Shown in pieces: positions 1 to 5,391 of a DNA stretch of 5,391 nt. The stretch comes from JBOGGX01 sp050744245 (lineage in GTDB: Bacteria; Actinomycetota; Acidimicrobiia; Acidimicrobiales; JBOGGX01), in NCBI GenBank assembly GCA_050744245.1, contig JBOGGX010000002.1:1-5391 (forward strand), read 5' to 3'. Position 1 is the first letter of the stretch, and every line of letters starts with the position of its first letter. A model generated the notes under the pieces. It saw only the letters and a list, made by a program, of their open reading frames with translations, had not been told where the DNA came from and ran no database searches. The translations under genes were made by a program, and so were the position numbers.

Positions 1-6
1 TGTTGT

Positions 7-18
7 CGGACGCGTCCG
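7..18. repeat. Perfect 12-base palindrome CGGACGCGTCCG
   Basis: A perfect palindrome in the left non-coding stretch, 2 bases before the first TGATCGTG copy. It could be a protein-binding site in the flank or end of the element; no function can be assigned. It would lie just outside the tentative left boundary at 32. Confidence 0.4.
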
Positions 19-19
19 T

Positions 20-45
20 TGATCGTGTGGACGACACTGATCGTG
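20..45 (+). repeat. Short direct repeat TGATCGTG x2, 18-base period
   Basis: TGATCGTG occurs at 20-27 and 38-45. A related TTGATCGT occurs on the minus strand at 4547-4540, overlapping the RT stop codon. Regularly spaced short repeats are expected at ends bound by TnsB/MuA-like transposases, but only two copies are seen here, so the significance is modest. Confidence 0.3.
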
Positions 46-51
46 ACTCGC
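32..51 (+). repeat. Candidate left terminal inverted repeat
   Basis: Starting CGACACT, this 20-base segment matches the minus strand at 4525-4507 at about 15 of 20 positions with one gap (shared CGACACT, then T, TGA and TCGC). Both copies are also preceded by similar bases, TGTGGA on the left and TGAGG on the right. The match is imperfect and could be chance in GC-rich DNA. Confidence 0.28.
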
Positions 52-116
52 TGGGGGGCGTACGACCGAACGACCAAAGCCTCGGGACGGCGTGACCGGG
101 GAACTGCGCGACTATG

Positions 117-142
117 GCCCGCCAGCAGAAGAGCTGGCGGGC
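117..142 (-). terminator. Strong hairpin downstream of the operon, candidate terminator
   Basis: A perfect 10-bp stem (GCCCGCCAGC, 117-126, with its complement 133-142) closes a 6-base loop. It lies about 120 bases past the stop of the last operon gene and is the strongest secondary structure in the left non-coding stretch. No T-run follows on the minus strand, so it would be a U-tract-less terminator of the kind proposed in GC-rich bacteria, or alternatively a 3'-end stabiliser. Confidence 0.45.
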
Positions 143-174
143 GAGGTCCCATTGTTTGGGGTCGCGGCTTGCAC

Positions 175-186
175 GACGCCGGCGTC
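175..186. repeat. Perfect 12-base palindrome GACGCCGGCGTC
   Basis: A second perfect palindrome in the left non-coding stretch, between the operon end and the terminator-like hairpin. Its right arm overlaps GTCAAGAC (184-191), which is inverted at 248-255. It may be a protein-binding site or part of a 3' mRNA structure. Confidence 0.35.
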
Positions 187-261
187 AAGACACTCTCGGT
201 CGCACCTCTCGGTTGTGGCCGCGGACGTCGGTGCACTGCTCCCTTCGGTCTTGACCCCGGC

Positions 262-1533
262 TCAGCGGGTGCGGACACCGGGGATGGTGGCGCGCCAAAC
301 CTCGGCGGGGCGTCCAGCGGTGAGGACGCGGTGGCGTTGGGCTCGACCGCTGGAGCCGAGAGCGGTGAGGGCCGCGTCGATGCGAGCACCGGGGAGGTTG
401 CGGCGGAAGAGATCTCGGAGCTGGGTGCGGGTGAGCCCGTCGGGACTGGTGGCGAGCGCAGCGTGGATCTGCTCGGCGATCGGGTCGGCGGCGGTGGCTC
501 GTAGTGCCCAACGTGCCGAGCGCGCCGCGTACTCCCACAAGGCCAGGCCGGCCTCAAGATGGCCGAGACGGATGGTGGTCTCCCCGTCGACGAGCGCATA
601 GAGCAGCGCCAGCCGCAACACGTGAGCCTCGGCTCGGGCGCAGAGCGCCGCGGTGACGCCGTCGTCGTCGGCATCGGAGAGCGAGGCGTAGATGTCGTGC
701 CACACGAGGTGGGCCGTGGGGTCCAGGTCCACGTGGCCGGCCCGGCGGGCGGCGGCGAGATGAACGCCGAGGCGAGCCTCCATCCCGGTGCCAGCCAGGG
801 GATCGGGACAGCCGCCGTCGGGCAGGAGCCGGTGGCGGCGGCAGGCGATGAAACAGAAGCGGTTCAAGAACCCGTTGGCCGCTTCCAACGCGGAGGCGTG
901 ATGCGACAGTTCCCTCGCGGTGATGTGGCCGACCACGGCGATGTGTGCGGCCGAGGCCTGGGCCGGCGCGGTGCGGGTGAGCAACGCCAGCGGCCGGCCG
1001 TCCCAGGCGGCTCGCAGCACCGGGGAGAGGGTGTTGAGATCCCGTCCAGTGGCTTTGAGCACGCTGACGAACTCGGGCTCCACCACCAACAGGCGAGGAT
1101 CGGCCGCACCGGGGTCGGCGCCATCGGCGTCTCGGGCCGCCCAGATCAGCCCTTCGCCGGTGGACAGGCCGGTGCGGACGCGACGAGCAAAGCCGCCATC
1201 GGCGCGCCCCAGGATCCGCGCCACGTGATCCCATGAGGATCCCTTGCGGGCCTTGGCCGAGTCGCCGACCAACACCACGAACTCGTTGGGGTAGTGGCGG
1301 GTGGCACCGATCTGCAGCCACGCCTCTCGCCCCACGATCGCGCCCGCCCCCACCAACAGCTGGGCCAAGATGGCCACCGGGTCGGCCTCGGTGTGAGGGG
1401 CGATGGTCTCGACAATCGCGCCGGCCATGCCGCACCACGCTCGCTGATCGGGCGGCTCGGGCCAGTCTGGCGGGGCGGCCAACACACGGTCGTCGCCTTG
1501 GCCCCAACGCGCGGTGACGGCGAGGTCAGTCAC
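262..1533 (-). CDS. DUF3987/YfjI-like P-loop helicase-related protein with C-terminal winged helix
   Basis: This 423-residue protein ends the operon. It has a P-loop-like VLVGDSAKARKGSS (residues 87-100) in the GxxxxxRKGxS form I associate with DUF3987/YfjI-type proteins, a Walker B-like RLLVVEPEFVSVLK (147-160) with E152/E154, a sensor-like HIAVVGHITARELS (197-210), and NGFLNRFCFI (220-229) with a possible arginine finger R225. Residues 353-415 look like a winged helix (IHAALATSPDGLTRTQLRDLF...GRPAEVWR). These proteins are usually seen in plasmids, phages and integrative elements, often fused to or beside primases; no primase domain is present here. The role in transposition is not known to me. 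I infer an ATP-driven DNA-remodelling or replication-related accessory. GTG 1533 is chosen because it overlaps the ATPase stop by 8 bases and has GAGG about 7 bases upstream; ATG 1575 would overlap by 50 bases. A DNA-binding regulator is the main alternative. Confidence 0.78.
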   Translation of the reverse strand: MTDLAVTARWGQGDDRVLAAPPDWPEPPDQRAWCGMAGAIVETIAPHTEADPVAILAQLLVGAGAIVGREAWLQIGATRHYPNEFVVLVGDSAKARKGSSWDHVARILGRADGGFARRVRTGLSTGEGLIWAARDADGADPGAADPRLLVVEPEFVSVLKATGRDLNTLSPVLRAAWDGRPLALLTRTAPAQASAAHIAVVGHITARELSHHASALEAANGFLNRFCFIACRRHRLLPDGGCPDPLAGTGMEARLGVHLAAARRAGHVDLDPTAHLVWHDIYASLSDADDDGVTAALCARAEAHVLRLALLYALVDGETTIRLGHLEAGLALWEYAARSARWALRATAADPIAEQIHAALATSPDGLTRTQLRDLFRRNLPGARIDAALTALGSSGRAQRHRVLTAGRPAEVWRATIPGVRTR

Positions 1534-2341
1534 CGCTGACCTCGACCACCGCCATCTTGGCCGCGGCCTCATCAACGATGCTCTTGTCCGCCGCGAAAGT
1601 GGCCACCAAGGCTTGCAGGCAGAGGTTGTTCACCGCACGGGGCAAGCCCCGGGCGGCGTGGTGGATGACCGCCATCGCATCGTCACTGAACAATGGGTCG
1701 GCACGCCCGGCATGGGACTGGTGATGGCGGATGTACGAGACGGTCTCGGCCAGGTCCATGCCCTCGAGGTGGACTCGCAGCGTGATGCGCTGATCGAGCG
1801 CGGCCAACGCGCCGTGATGGAGGTGCCGGCGCAGAGTGGGCTGGCCGATCAGCGCGATCGCCGCTGGGCTGTGGCTATCGAGCTCGGCGTTGGTCAACAT
1901 GCGGATGTCTTCGAGCTGGTCGGGTTCGAGGAGATGCGCTTCATCGATGGCCACCAGCACGCGCCGGCCCCACTCCGCCTCGGCGGTGGTGAGCGCGTTG
2001 GCGCACTGAGGGATGAGCGCAGCCCGATAGAAGTGGGGTTTGCCCCCGAGGGCAGCCACCACCGAGGCCAGGATCCCCCGGCCGCCCATGGTGGGGTTGG
2101 CGATGTAGATGACTTGATGGCGCGACGGCTCGAGTCCCGCCACCGTCGCCCGCAGCGCCACGGTCTTGCCGCTGCCGACCTCGCCCGTCAGGGTGGCCAG
2201 GCCTCGCTCCTCCACGCACCAGCTGAGCCGGGCGACCGCTTCAGCATGCGCGGTAGAACGGAACAGCGATGCCGGCGGCAGGTCCCGCCCGAATGGCAGC
2301 CGGGTGAAACCGAAGAACGAGCACAGCCGGTCCACGCTCAT
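1526..2341 (-). CDS. AAA+ ATPase of the ExeA/TnsC/TniB-like group, transposition regulator
   Basis: This 271-residue protein carries the N-terminal signature of ExeA/MshM-like AAA ATPases (SFFGFTRLPFGRDLPPASLF, residues 8-27), a Walker A GEVGSGKT (53-60), a Walker B VLVAIDEAH (128-136), a sensor-1 strand AIALIGQPTL (161-170), a candidate arginine finger in LDQRITLRVHLEGM (R185 or R189), and a sensor-2 motif GLPRAVNNL (232-240). Transposon-borne members of this group act like TnsC, TniB, MuB or IstB: in the ATP-bound state they coat target DNA and activate the DDE transposase. Position directly after the transposase, with a 4-base ATGA overlap, supports that partnership and translational coupling. 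The gene also has its own AGGAGG 7 bases before the ATG. All core motifs are intact. A secretion role (ExeA itself) is unlikely because no secretion genes or membrane segments are present. Confidence 0.92.
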   Translation of the reverse strand: MSVDRLCSFFGFTRLPFGRDLPPASLFRSTAHAEAVARLSWCVEERGLATLTGEVGSGKTVALRATVAGLEPSRHQVIYIANPTMGGRGILASVVAALGGKPHFYRAALIPQCANALTTAEAEWGRRVLVAIDEAHLLEPDQLEDIRMLTNAELDSHSPAAIALIGQPTLRRHLHHGALAALDQRITLRVHLEGMDLAETVSYIRHHQSHAGRADPLFSDDAMAVIHHAARGLPRAVNNLCLQALVATFAADKSIVDEAAAKMAVVEVSGD

Positions 2342-3714
2342 TGGTTGTCCTCCTCGTTGTTGTCGTTGTCGTTGTGTTCGTCGTCGGCGGCGCGGTCATC
2401 GGCGTCGTCACCGATGCCGGCGTAGGCGATGTGTCGCCCGGCCCGCCGGGCTTCCTCTTCGGTCATGCGAGCGGCCACCAGACCCAGGTAATCGATGCCC
2501 GACGGCTTGGGTGGCGGCGCCGCCTCGGGACGGGCCTTGGGGTGAACATGGCGCCCAATACGCCGAGGGATCGCCTTGCCCATGGACCGGCCCTCGTAGC
2601 GGACCTCGATATCGGAAAGGTCGAAGGGGTCGAACAGCAGCTCCACCTTCGCCCCCACGAGCGCCGGGTCGAGCTCATAGTGGTTCCCGAAGATCGACAC
2701 CGAGGCCGTCTTCGTCACCGTGCGGGTCTCGGCCCACAAGAACGCCTCGCGCAGCTCGGCCGGCGTTGGTCGTCGCAGCGGCTCGGCCCGTTTCAGTCGC
2801 TCGAGCGGTGTCTCGTTGGTCTCGGAGTGACGGGTGCGGTGATAGACGCCTTCGACCCAGGCGCCGAACAGCTCGTTGAGCTCGGCCAGGTCCGCCGCGC
2901 CGCCGCGGGCCTCCAGCTCAACCAGGAACTGACTTCTCACGGTGCGAAAGAAGCGTTCCACCTTCCCCCTGCTGGCCGCGTGGCCCGGCCGGGAGTGCAC
3001 GATGCGGATGCCCAACACCGCCAGCGTGCGGTGAAACGGTGCCGAGACAAACCCGGAGCCGTTGTCCACGAAGCAGGCGGAGGGCACACCCCGGGACTCG
3101 ATGCCCCGGCGCAGGGCAGCTTCGAGGCGCACGGTGTCCTCGGCGTCTCCCCACCGCCACCCCGGCACGGCGCGGCTCCAGTCGTCGATGAAGGCGATCA
3201 GGACGGCCTTGCGGGCTCCGACTTTCGGGCCATGGAGCCCATCGCCGGTCCACAGCTCGCCGAAGCGAGTGGCCTCGAAGCGCCCCAGCGCCTGCGGTCG
3301 CGCGCCCTCGGCGCCGGTGTGCAGCCCGACGCGGGCGAAGTGACGCTGCAGGGTGCGGGTGCTCACGGTGCCCACGCCCGCCTCGGCCAGCGCCCGAGCC
3401 ACCTGGGCCGCGGTGCGGCGAGGGGCCTCGCGCTTGAGCGCTTCCGCCGCGGCCAAGATTTCTGCCGGAGTGCGGGTGGGCTGGTTGCGCTCGACGGGAG
3501 CGAGCGCCTCGAAGCCCCCGGTCCGCCACGCTCGCAACCATCGGCGCAACGTCGGCGCCGAGACCGTTACCCGGCGGCCGTCGGGACCGGCGTGGTCCGC
3601 ACTCGTGAGAGCCCGCGCCAAGGCCCCGCGGTCGCGCGCCGAGAGCTCGGGATCGGCGAGCTCTCGGATGAGGCTGTAGCGGAAGAGCGCGATCGCTTGT
3701 CGTCTCGGGTCCAC
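2338..3714 (-). CDS. D,D(35)E transposase/integrase of the Mu/TnsB/TniA (IS481-like) kind
   Basis: This 458-residue protein would catalyse 3'-end nicking and strand transfer of the element. Two N-terminal helix-turn-helix regions are visible, VSAPTLRRWLRAWRTGGFEAL (51-71) and TAAQVARALA...STRTLQRHFARVG (101-130), suited to binding transposon ends. The RNase H-like rve core follows, with D158 (TGDGLHG), D217 (FVDNGSGF) and E253 (SRGKVERFFRT). Thirty-five residues separate the last two acids, the classical D,D(35)E spacing, so the enzyme looks intact. Residues 326-380 resemble the Mu transposase C-terminal beta-barrel (VSIFGNHYELDPALVGAKVELLFDPFD). The last 23 residues are extremely acidic, with 12 Asp/Glu and 5 Asn. 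The GTG at 3714 is preferred because a perfect AGGAGG sits 5 bases upstream; an in-frame ATG at 3747 would add 11 residues but would place that ribosome site inside the gene. The stop overlaps the ATPase start by 4 bases (ATGA). Confidence 0.93.
   Translation of the reverse strand: MDPRRQAIALFRYSLIRELADPELSARDRGALARALTSADHAGPDGRRVTVSAPTLRRWLRAWRTGGFEALAPVERNQPTRTPAEILAAAEALKREAPRRTAAQVARALAEAGVGTVSTRTLQRHFARVGLHTGAEGARPQALGRFEATRFGELWTGDGLHGPKVGARKAVLIAFIDDWSRAVPGWRWGDAEDTVRLEAALRRGIESRGVPSACFVDNGSGFVSAPFHRTLAVLGIRIVHSRPGHAASRGKVERFFRTVRSQFLVELEARGGAADLAELNELFGAWVEGVYHRTRHSETNETPLERLKRAEPLRRPTPAELREAFLWAETRTVTKTASVSIFGNHYELDPALVGAKVELLFDPFDLSDIEVRYEGRSMGKAIPRRIGRHVHPKARPEAAPPPKPSGIDYLGLVAARMTEEEARRAGRHIAYAGIGDDADDRAADDEHNDNDNNEEDNQ
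2349..2354 (-). promoter_or_regulatory. Ribosome binding site of the AAA+ ATPase, inside the transposase gene
   Basis: A perfect AGGAGG lies 7 bases before ATG 2341 and is formed by the Glu-Glu codons of the transposase's acidic tail. Together with the ATGA stop/start overlap it suggests coupled but independently strong translation of the ATPase. Confidence 0.8.
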
Positions 3715-3719
3715 GGGCC

Positions 3720-3725
3720 CCTCCT
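3720..3725 (-). promoter_or_regulatory. Ribosome binding site fixing the transposase start at GTG 3714
   Basis: A perfect AGGAGG sits 5 bases upstream of GTG 3714, in the 48-base gap after the DUF6431-like gene. It decides for this GTG over the in-frame ATG 3747, which would lie upstream of it. Confidence 0.8.
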
Positions 3726-3762
3726 CGCTCGACGGCACTGCCACCAAGCGATGGTGAACCCA

Positions 3763-4350
3763 TCAGCGGGCTGGCGGAAGAAGGACACTCGCGTTGGCCA
3801 GCAGCAGCCCGCCCGATGCTGCGGCCACGAAGTCCCACAGCGGCGCTGGACCCAACCGGCGCGTCGCCGCTGCGGCCGCCACACCGATCGCCTCCAAGGC
3901 GTCCGCCGCCGGTGAGCCGCGGGGCTCGATCGGTGGTATCTCGGGGTCGAGGCGATGGACCAGCGCGGTGAAGTGGACCCGGATGGCCTCGGCGCGCGCC
4001 GCGAACCGCCGGAGCCACCCTCGGGCGGTGTCGGGATGCACGCCGGCGAACTCGGCGACCTCGCGCCGGCTGACGCCCTCGAGATGGCGGCGCCGCAGTG
4101 CCTCGCCGATCACCGCGGCGAGATCACGACGACGCAACAGGGCGACGATCGGAAGCAGGACATGGGTCTTTCGACATCGCCGGCAGCGCGACCTCCGAGG
4201 GCGCACCCGCCGCTCCGTGCCTCGGTCACGCAGCGTTCGCCATCGTGCGAACCCCCACGGGCGCAGCTCGCCCTCGCATTCCGGGCACGCCAGGTTGCCC
4301 CCGACGAGATCGCGCTCGACCTCGTCGGCGTCGGTCCCTACCATCAGCAT
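3763..4350 (-). CDS. DUF6431-like zinc-ribbon/HTH protein, first gene of the transposon operon
   Basis: This 195-residue protein has a four-cysteine zinc ribbon, C22-x2-C25 and C56-x2-C59, around a LRPWGFARWR strand and a very Arg-rich stretch (RRVRPRRSRCRRCRKTHVLLP, residues 47-67). A helix-turn-helix follows at about 92-116 (GVSRREVAEFAGVHPDTARGWLRRF). The C-terminus ends GGLLLANASVLLPPAR. This order matches proteins I recall as DUF6431, common in actinobacteria near transposases and without an assigned function. The basic ribbon and HTH imply DNA binding. It lies 48 bases upstream of the DDE transposase on the same strand, so co-transcription is likely. I infer a role either as operon repressor or as a DNA/target recognition factor; a zinc ribbon plus HTH is also the general plan of TniQ/TnsD, but I see no direct sequence match. 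The ATG at 4350 is preceded by GAGG at suitable spacing; ATG 4344 is an alternative. Confidence 0.8.
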   Translation of the reverse strand: MLMVGTDADEVERDLVGGNLACPECEGELRPWGFARWRTLRDRGTERRVRPRRSRCRRCRKTHVLLPIVALLRRRDLAAVIGEALRRRHLEGVSRREVAEFAGVHPDTARGWLRRFAARAEAIRVHFTALVHRLDPEIPPIEPRGSPAADALEAIGVAAAAATRRLGPAPLWDFVAAASGGLLLANASVLLPPAR

Positions 4351-4373
4351 CGGTGCCTCGCACCAAGTTCAGG

Positions 4374-4418
4374 AAGGGCCCTCCCTGACTCCGAGACGAG
4401 AAGCAAGGGAGGGCCCTT
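4374..4418 (-). repeat. Perfect 13-bp inverted repeat in the operon leader
   Basis: AAGGGCCCTCCCT (4374-4386) is exactly complementary to 4406-4418, with a 19-base spacer. Each arm also contains its own 8-base palindrome AGGGCCCT, so intrastrand and cruciform forms are both possible. It ends 24 bases before the ATG at 4350, so in the mRNA it would form a stable hairpin just upstream of the first gene. No T-run follows on either strand. Possible roles are an attenuator or translational brake, a terminator for RT-side read-through, or a protein-binding subterminal site of the element. Confidence 0.6.
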
Positions 4419-4444
4419 GCTCGTTCACGCCGAGGTACGAGCCT

Positions 4445-4459
4445 GTCACGACACGTGAC
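4445..4459. promoter_or_regulatory. Operator-like dyad upstream of the operon
   Basis: GTCACG and CGTGAC form a perfect 6-3-6 inverted repeat about 95 bases before the DUF6431-like start codon. This is a typical size for a dimeric HTH regulator site. Control by the HTH protein of the first gene is an inference. No convincing -35/-10 pair was found nearby. Confidence 0.35.
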
Positions 4460-4506
4460 GCGGTGACCACACGACGGACCTTCATGCGCAAGGCACTGTC
4501 GCCCGC

Positions 4507-4525
4507 GCGATCAGAACGAGTGTCG
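4507..4525 (-). repeat. Candidate right terminal inverted repeat
   Basis: On the minus strand this begins CGACACT and ends TCGC, pairing with 32-51 on the plus strand as described there. It lies between the RT stop codon and the first operon gene, where a transposon end would be expected. TGTCGCC occurs as a direct repeat at 4497-4503 and 4521-4527, 24 bases apart, which could be two transposase-binding sites of the kind Tn7-like ends carry. Confidence 0.28.
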
Positions 4526-4543
4526 CCTCAGGCCAGATGACGA

Positions 4544-5391
4544 TCAAAAGCGGCGGCGCTCAACACGGGTGAAGCTCTCCACCCGGCGATGGTGGAACCC
4601 CAAGAAGTCGAAGCCGGCCTTGGACTCCCGCAGGTCCACCAACGAGGTCTTGGCCGAAGCGAGGGACAAGCCCAGCTCGGCGAGGACCCCCGCCAGGGTT
4701 GCGAGAGCCTGTTCGGCCCGCTCCTTGGTCGGCGACAAGATGACCAGATCGTCCGCGTAGCGGACGAGGAACCCCAGACGGCAATGGTGGCCTTGCCAGG
4801 TTCGATCCAGGCGATGGAGCACCACATTCGCCATCAGGGGGCTGATCACCCCGCCCTGGGGGGTACCCGAGTCGGGATGAATCAGGGCCTCGCCCGTCCA
4901 CACCCCTGCCCGGAGCCAGCCCATCAACAACGCCAGGACCCGCCGGTCGGAGATGCGTTCCTCGAGCGCAGCTCGAAGAACCTCCGGCCGGATCGAGTCG
5001 AAGAAACTGGCGATGTCGGCGTCAACCACCCACACCCTGCCCCGATTGACCTCCGTGCGGATGACCTCCAGCGCCTGATGCGCTGAACGTCCCGGGCGGA
5101 AGCCGAAGGAGCAGTCGAAGAAGTCGGCCTCGAAGATCGGCTCCAGGACCAGCTTCGCCGCTGCTTGGATCACGCGATCGCGGATCGCGGGGACCCCCAG
5201 GTGGCGCTCCCCGCCCCCAGGCTTGGGGATGGTCACCCGGCGCACCGGCAACGGCCGGTAGGTACCGTCTTTGAGTTCCGACGCCAAGGTGCCGAGGAAC
5301 GCTCGCACGCCCTGGACGCCTTGCTCTTCGATGTCGGCGATCGTGACGCCGTCCACCCCGGGGGCGCCGCCATTACGGGCGACGTCCACCC
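4544..5391 (-). CDS. Group II intron-type reverse transcriptase, N-terminus off the window, C-terminus truncated
   Basis: The visible 281+ residues form a nearly complete RT domain of the LtrA/group II intron maturase type, which copies intron RNA into DNA during retrohoming. Counting from the GTG at 5389, the blocks run in order: GAPGVDG (8-14), the RT1 region ending LGVPAIRDRVIQ (64-75), FDCSFGFRPGRSAHQAL (91-107), motif A VVDADIASFFD with likely catalytic D125, TPQGGVISPLMAN (176-188), the catalytic YADD (211-214), and FDFLGFHHRRVES (260-272), typical of the end of the group II RT domain. The frame then stops after ...VERRRF. Family members normally continue for over 100 residues with maturase domain X and often a DNA-binding or HNH region; none of this is visible downstream in any frame. 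No group II intron domain V was recognised after the stop. The GTG at the window edge is not trusted as the start, since family N-termini extend further. It is therefore probably a gene remnant, broken by a deletion, frameshift or the neighbouring transposon. Confidence 0.9.
   Translation of the reverse strand, partial: VDVARNGGAPGVDGVTIADIEEQGVQGVRAFLGTLASELKDGTYRPLPVRRVTIPKPGGGERHLGVPAIRDRVIQAAAKLVLEPIFEADFFDCSFGFRPGRSAHQALEVIRTEVNRGRVWVVDADIASFFDSIRPEVLRAALEERISDRRVLALLMGWLRAGVWTGEALIHPDSGTPQGGVISPLMANVVLHRLDRTWQGHHCRLGFLVRYADDLVILSPTKERAEQALATLAGVLAELGLSLASAKTSLVDLRESKAGFDFLGFHHRRVESFTRVERRRF

Larger units (their letters stand above)
1..261. other. Left non-coding stretch beyond the operon
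   Basis: No convincing gene is seen in these 261 bases; the open frames crossing it run antisense or out of frame into the DUF3987-like gene and resemble no known family. It holds the 12-base palindromes at 7-18 and 175-186, the TGATCGTG repeats, the candidate left end, the 117-142 hairpin, and an 8-base inverted pair GTCAAGAC/GTCTTGAC at 184-191 and 248-255. The first 60 bases read on the minus strand do not continue the missing maturase domain of the RT at the right edge. Confidence 0.5.
32..4525 (-). mobile_element. Putative Mu/Tn7-type transposon core, about 4.5 kb, ends tentative
   Basis: The unit is defined by four consecutive minus-strand genes with transposition-type content: a zinc-ribbon/HTH protein, a DDE transposase, an AAA+ ATPase and a P-loop/winged-helix protein. 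The pairing of an rve/Mu-C transposase with a coupled ATPase is the hallmark of Mu, Tn7, Tn552/Tn5053 and IS21 relatives. The boundaries given are the outer bases of an imperfect inverted match (32-51 against 4525-4507). They are weakly supported, no target-site duplication was found beside them, and the true left end may lie outside the window. No cargo gene other than the four operon members is visible. The right boundary falls 19 bases beyond the premature stop of the RT gene, which fits insertion into or beside that gene. Confidence 0.5.

Noticed and set aside
1526..2341. ATPase as a type II secretion ExeA protein
   Set aside because: It shares the family's N-terminal signature but lacks any membrane or peptidoglycan-binding part and is coupled to a transposase gene.
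1514..2425. Plus-strand open frame of 303 codons
   Set aside because: Antisense to the ATPase, which has intact Walker A, Walker B and sensor motifs. The antisense product shows no family resemblance.
2341..3915. Long plus-strand open frame of 524 codons with a hydrophobic, Val-rich N-terminus resembling a signal or membrane segment
   Set aside because: It is antisense to the transposase. The Val run is the complement of the Asp/Asn-rich tail codons, and the rest has no recognisable domain; high GC leaves such frames open.
2918..4018. Minus-strand open frame of 366 codons overlapping the transposase and DUF6431-like genes
   Set aside because: An out-of-frame Arg/Gly/Pro-rich shadow of two well-supported genes.
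4374..4418. Inverted repeat as a CRISPR or Rho-independent terminator
   Set aside because: There is only one pair of arms with no repeat-spacer periodicity, and no T-run follows on either strand.
4369..4485. 38-codon minus-strand frame in the operon leader
   Set aside because: No ribosome binding site before the ATG and no recognisable product. Its end simply runs through the inverted repeat. Kept only as a possible attenuation element in the findings.
4351..4543. Remaining maturase domain or group II intron domain V after the RT stop
   Set aside because: All three minus-strand frames were read without finding the expected maturase motifs, and no domain V-like hairpin was recognised.

Overview
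The window is GC-rich and reads almost entirely leftward, on the minus strand. Composition, GTG starts and the presence of a DUF6431-type protein suggest a high-GC actinobacterium or an actinobacterium-like metagenomic genome. This is an inference from style and families, because no taxonomic marker gene is present.

Layout in transcription order (right to left): (1) 5391-4544, the 3' part of a group II intron-type reverse transcriptase whose 5' end lies outside the window and whose reading frame stops just after the RT domain, before any maturase domain. (2) 4543-4351, a 193-base intergenic stretch with a 15-base dyad, a strong 13-bp inverted repeat and a possible transposon end. (3) 4350-262, a tight four-gene operon: a CxxC/CxxC zinc-ribbon plus HTH protein (DUF6431-like), a D,D(35)E transposase of the Mu/TnsB/TniA/IS481-like kind, an ExeA/TnsC-like AAA+ ATPase, and a DUF3987/YfjI-like P-loop protein with a C-terminal winged helix. 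The last three genes are joined by overlaps of 4 and 8 bases. (4) 261-1, a non-coding stretch with a strong hairpin, two perfect palindromes and short repeats that may belong to the other transposon end.

The most economical reading is a Mu/Tn7-type transposon core. The DDE protein would do strand cutting and joining, and the AAA+ ATPase would be the target-choice and activation regulator. The flanking DUF6431 and DUF3987-like proteins are consistently placed for accessory roles such as DNA or target recognition and helicase-like remodelling. The element appears to sit against, or inside, a group II intron RT gene that it may have truncated. Element ends are only weakly supported. Nothing here is CRISPR, tRNA or rRNA.
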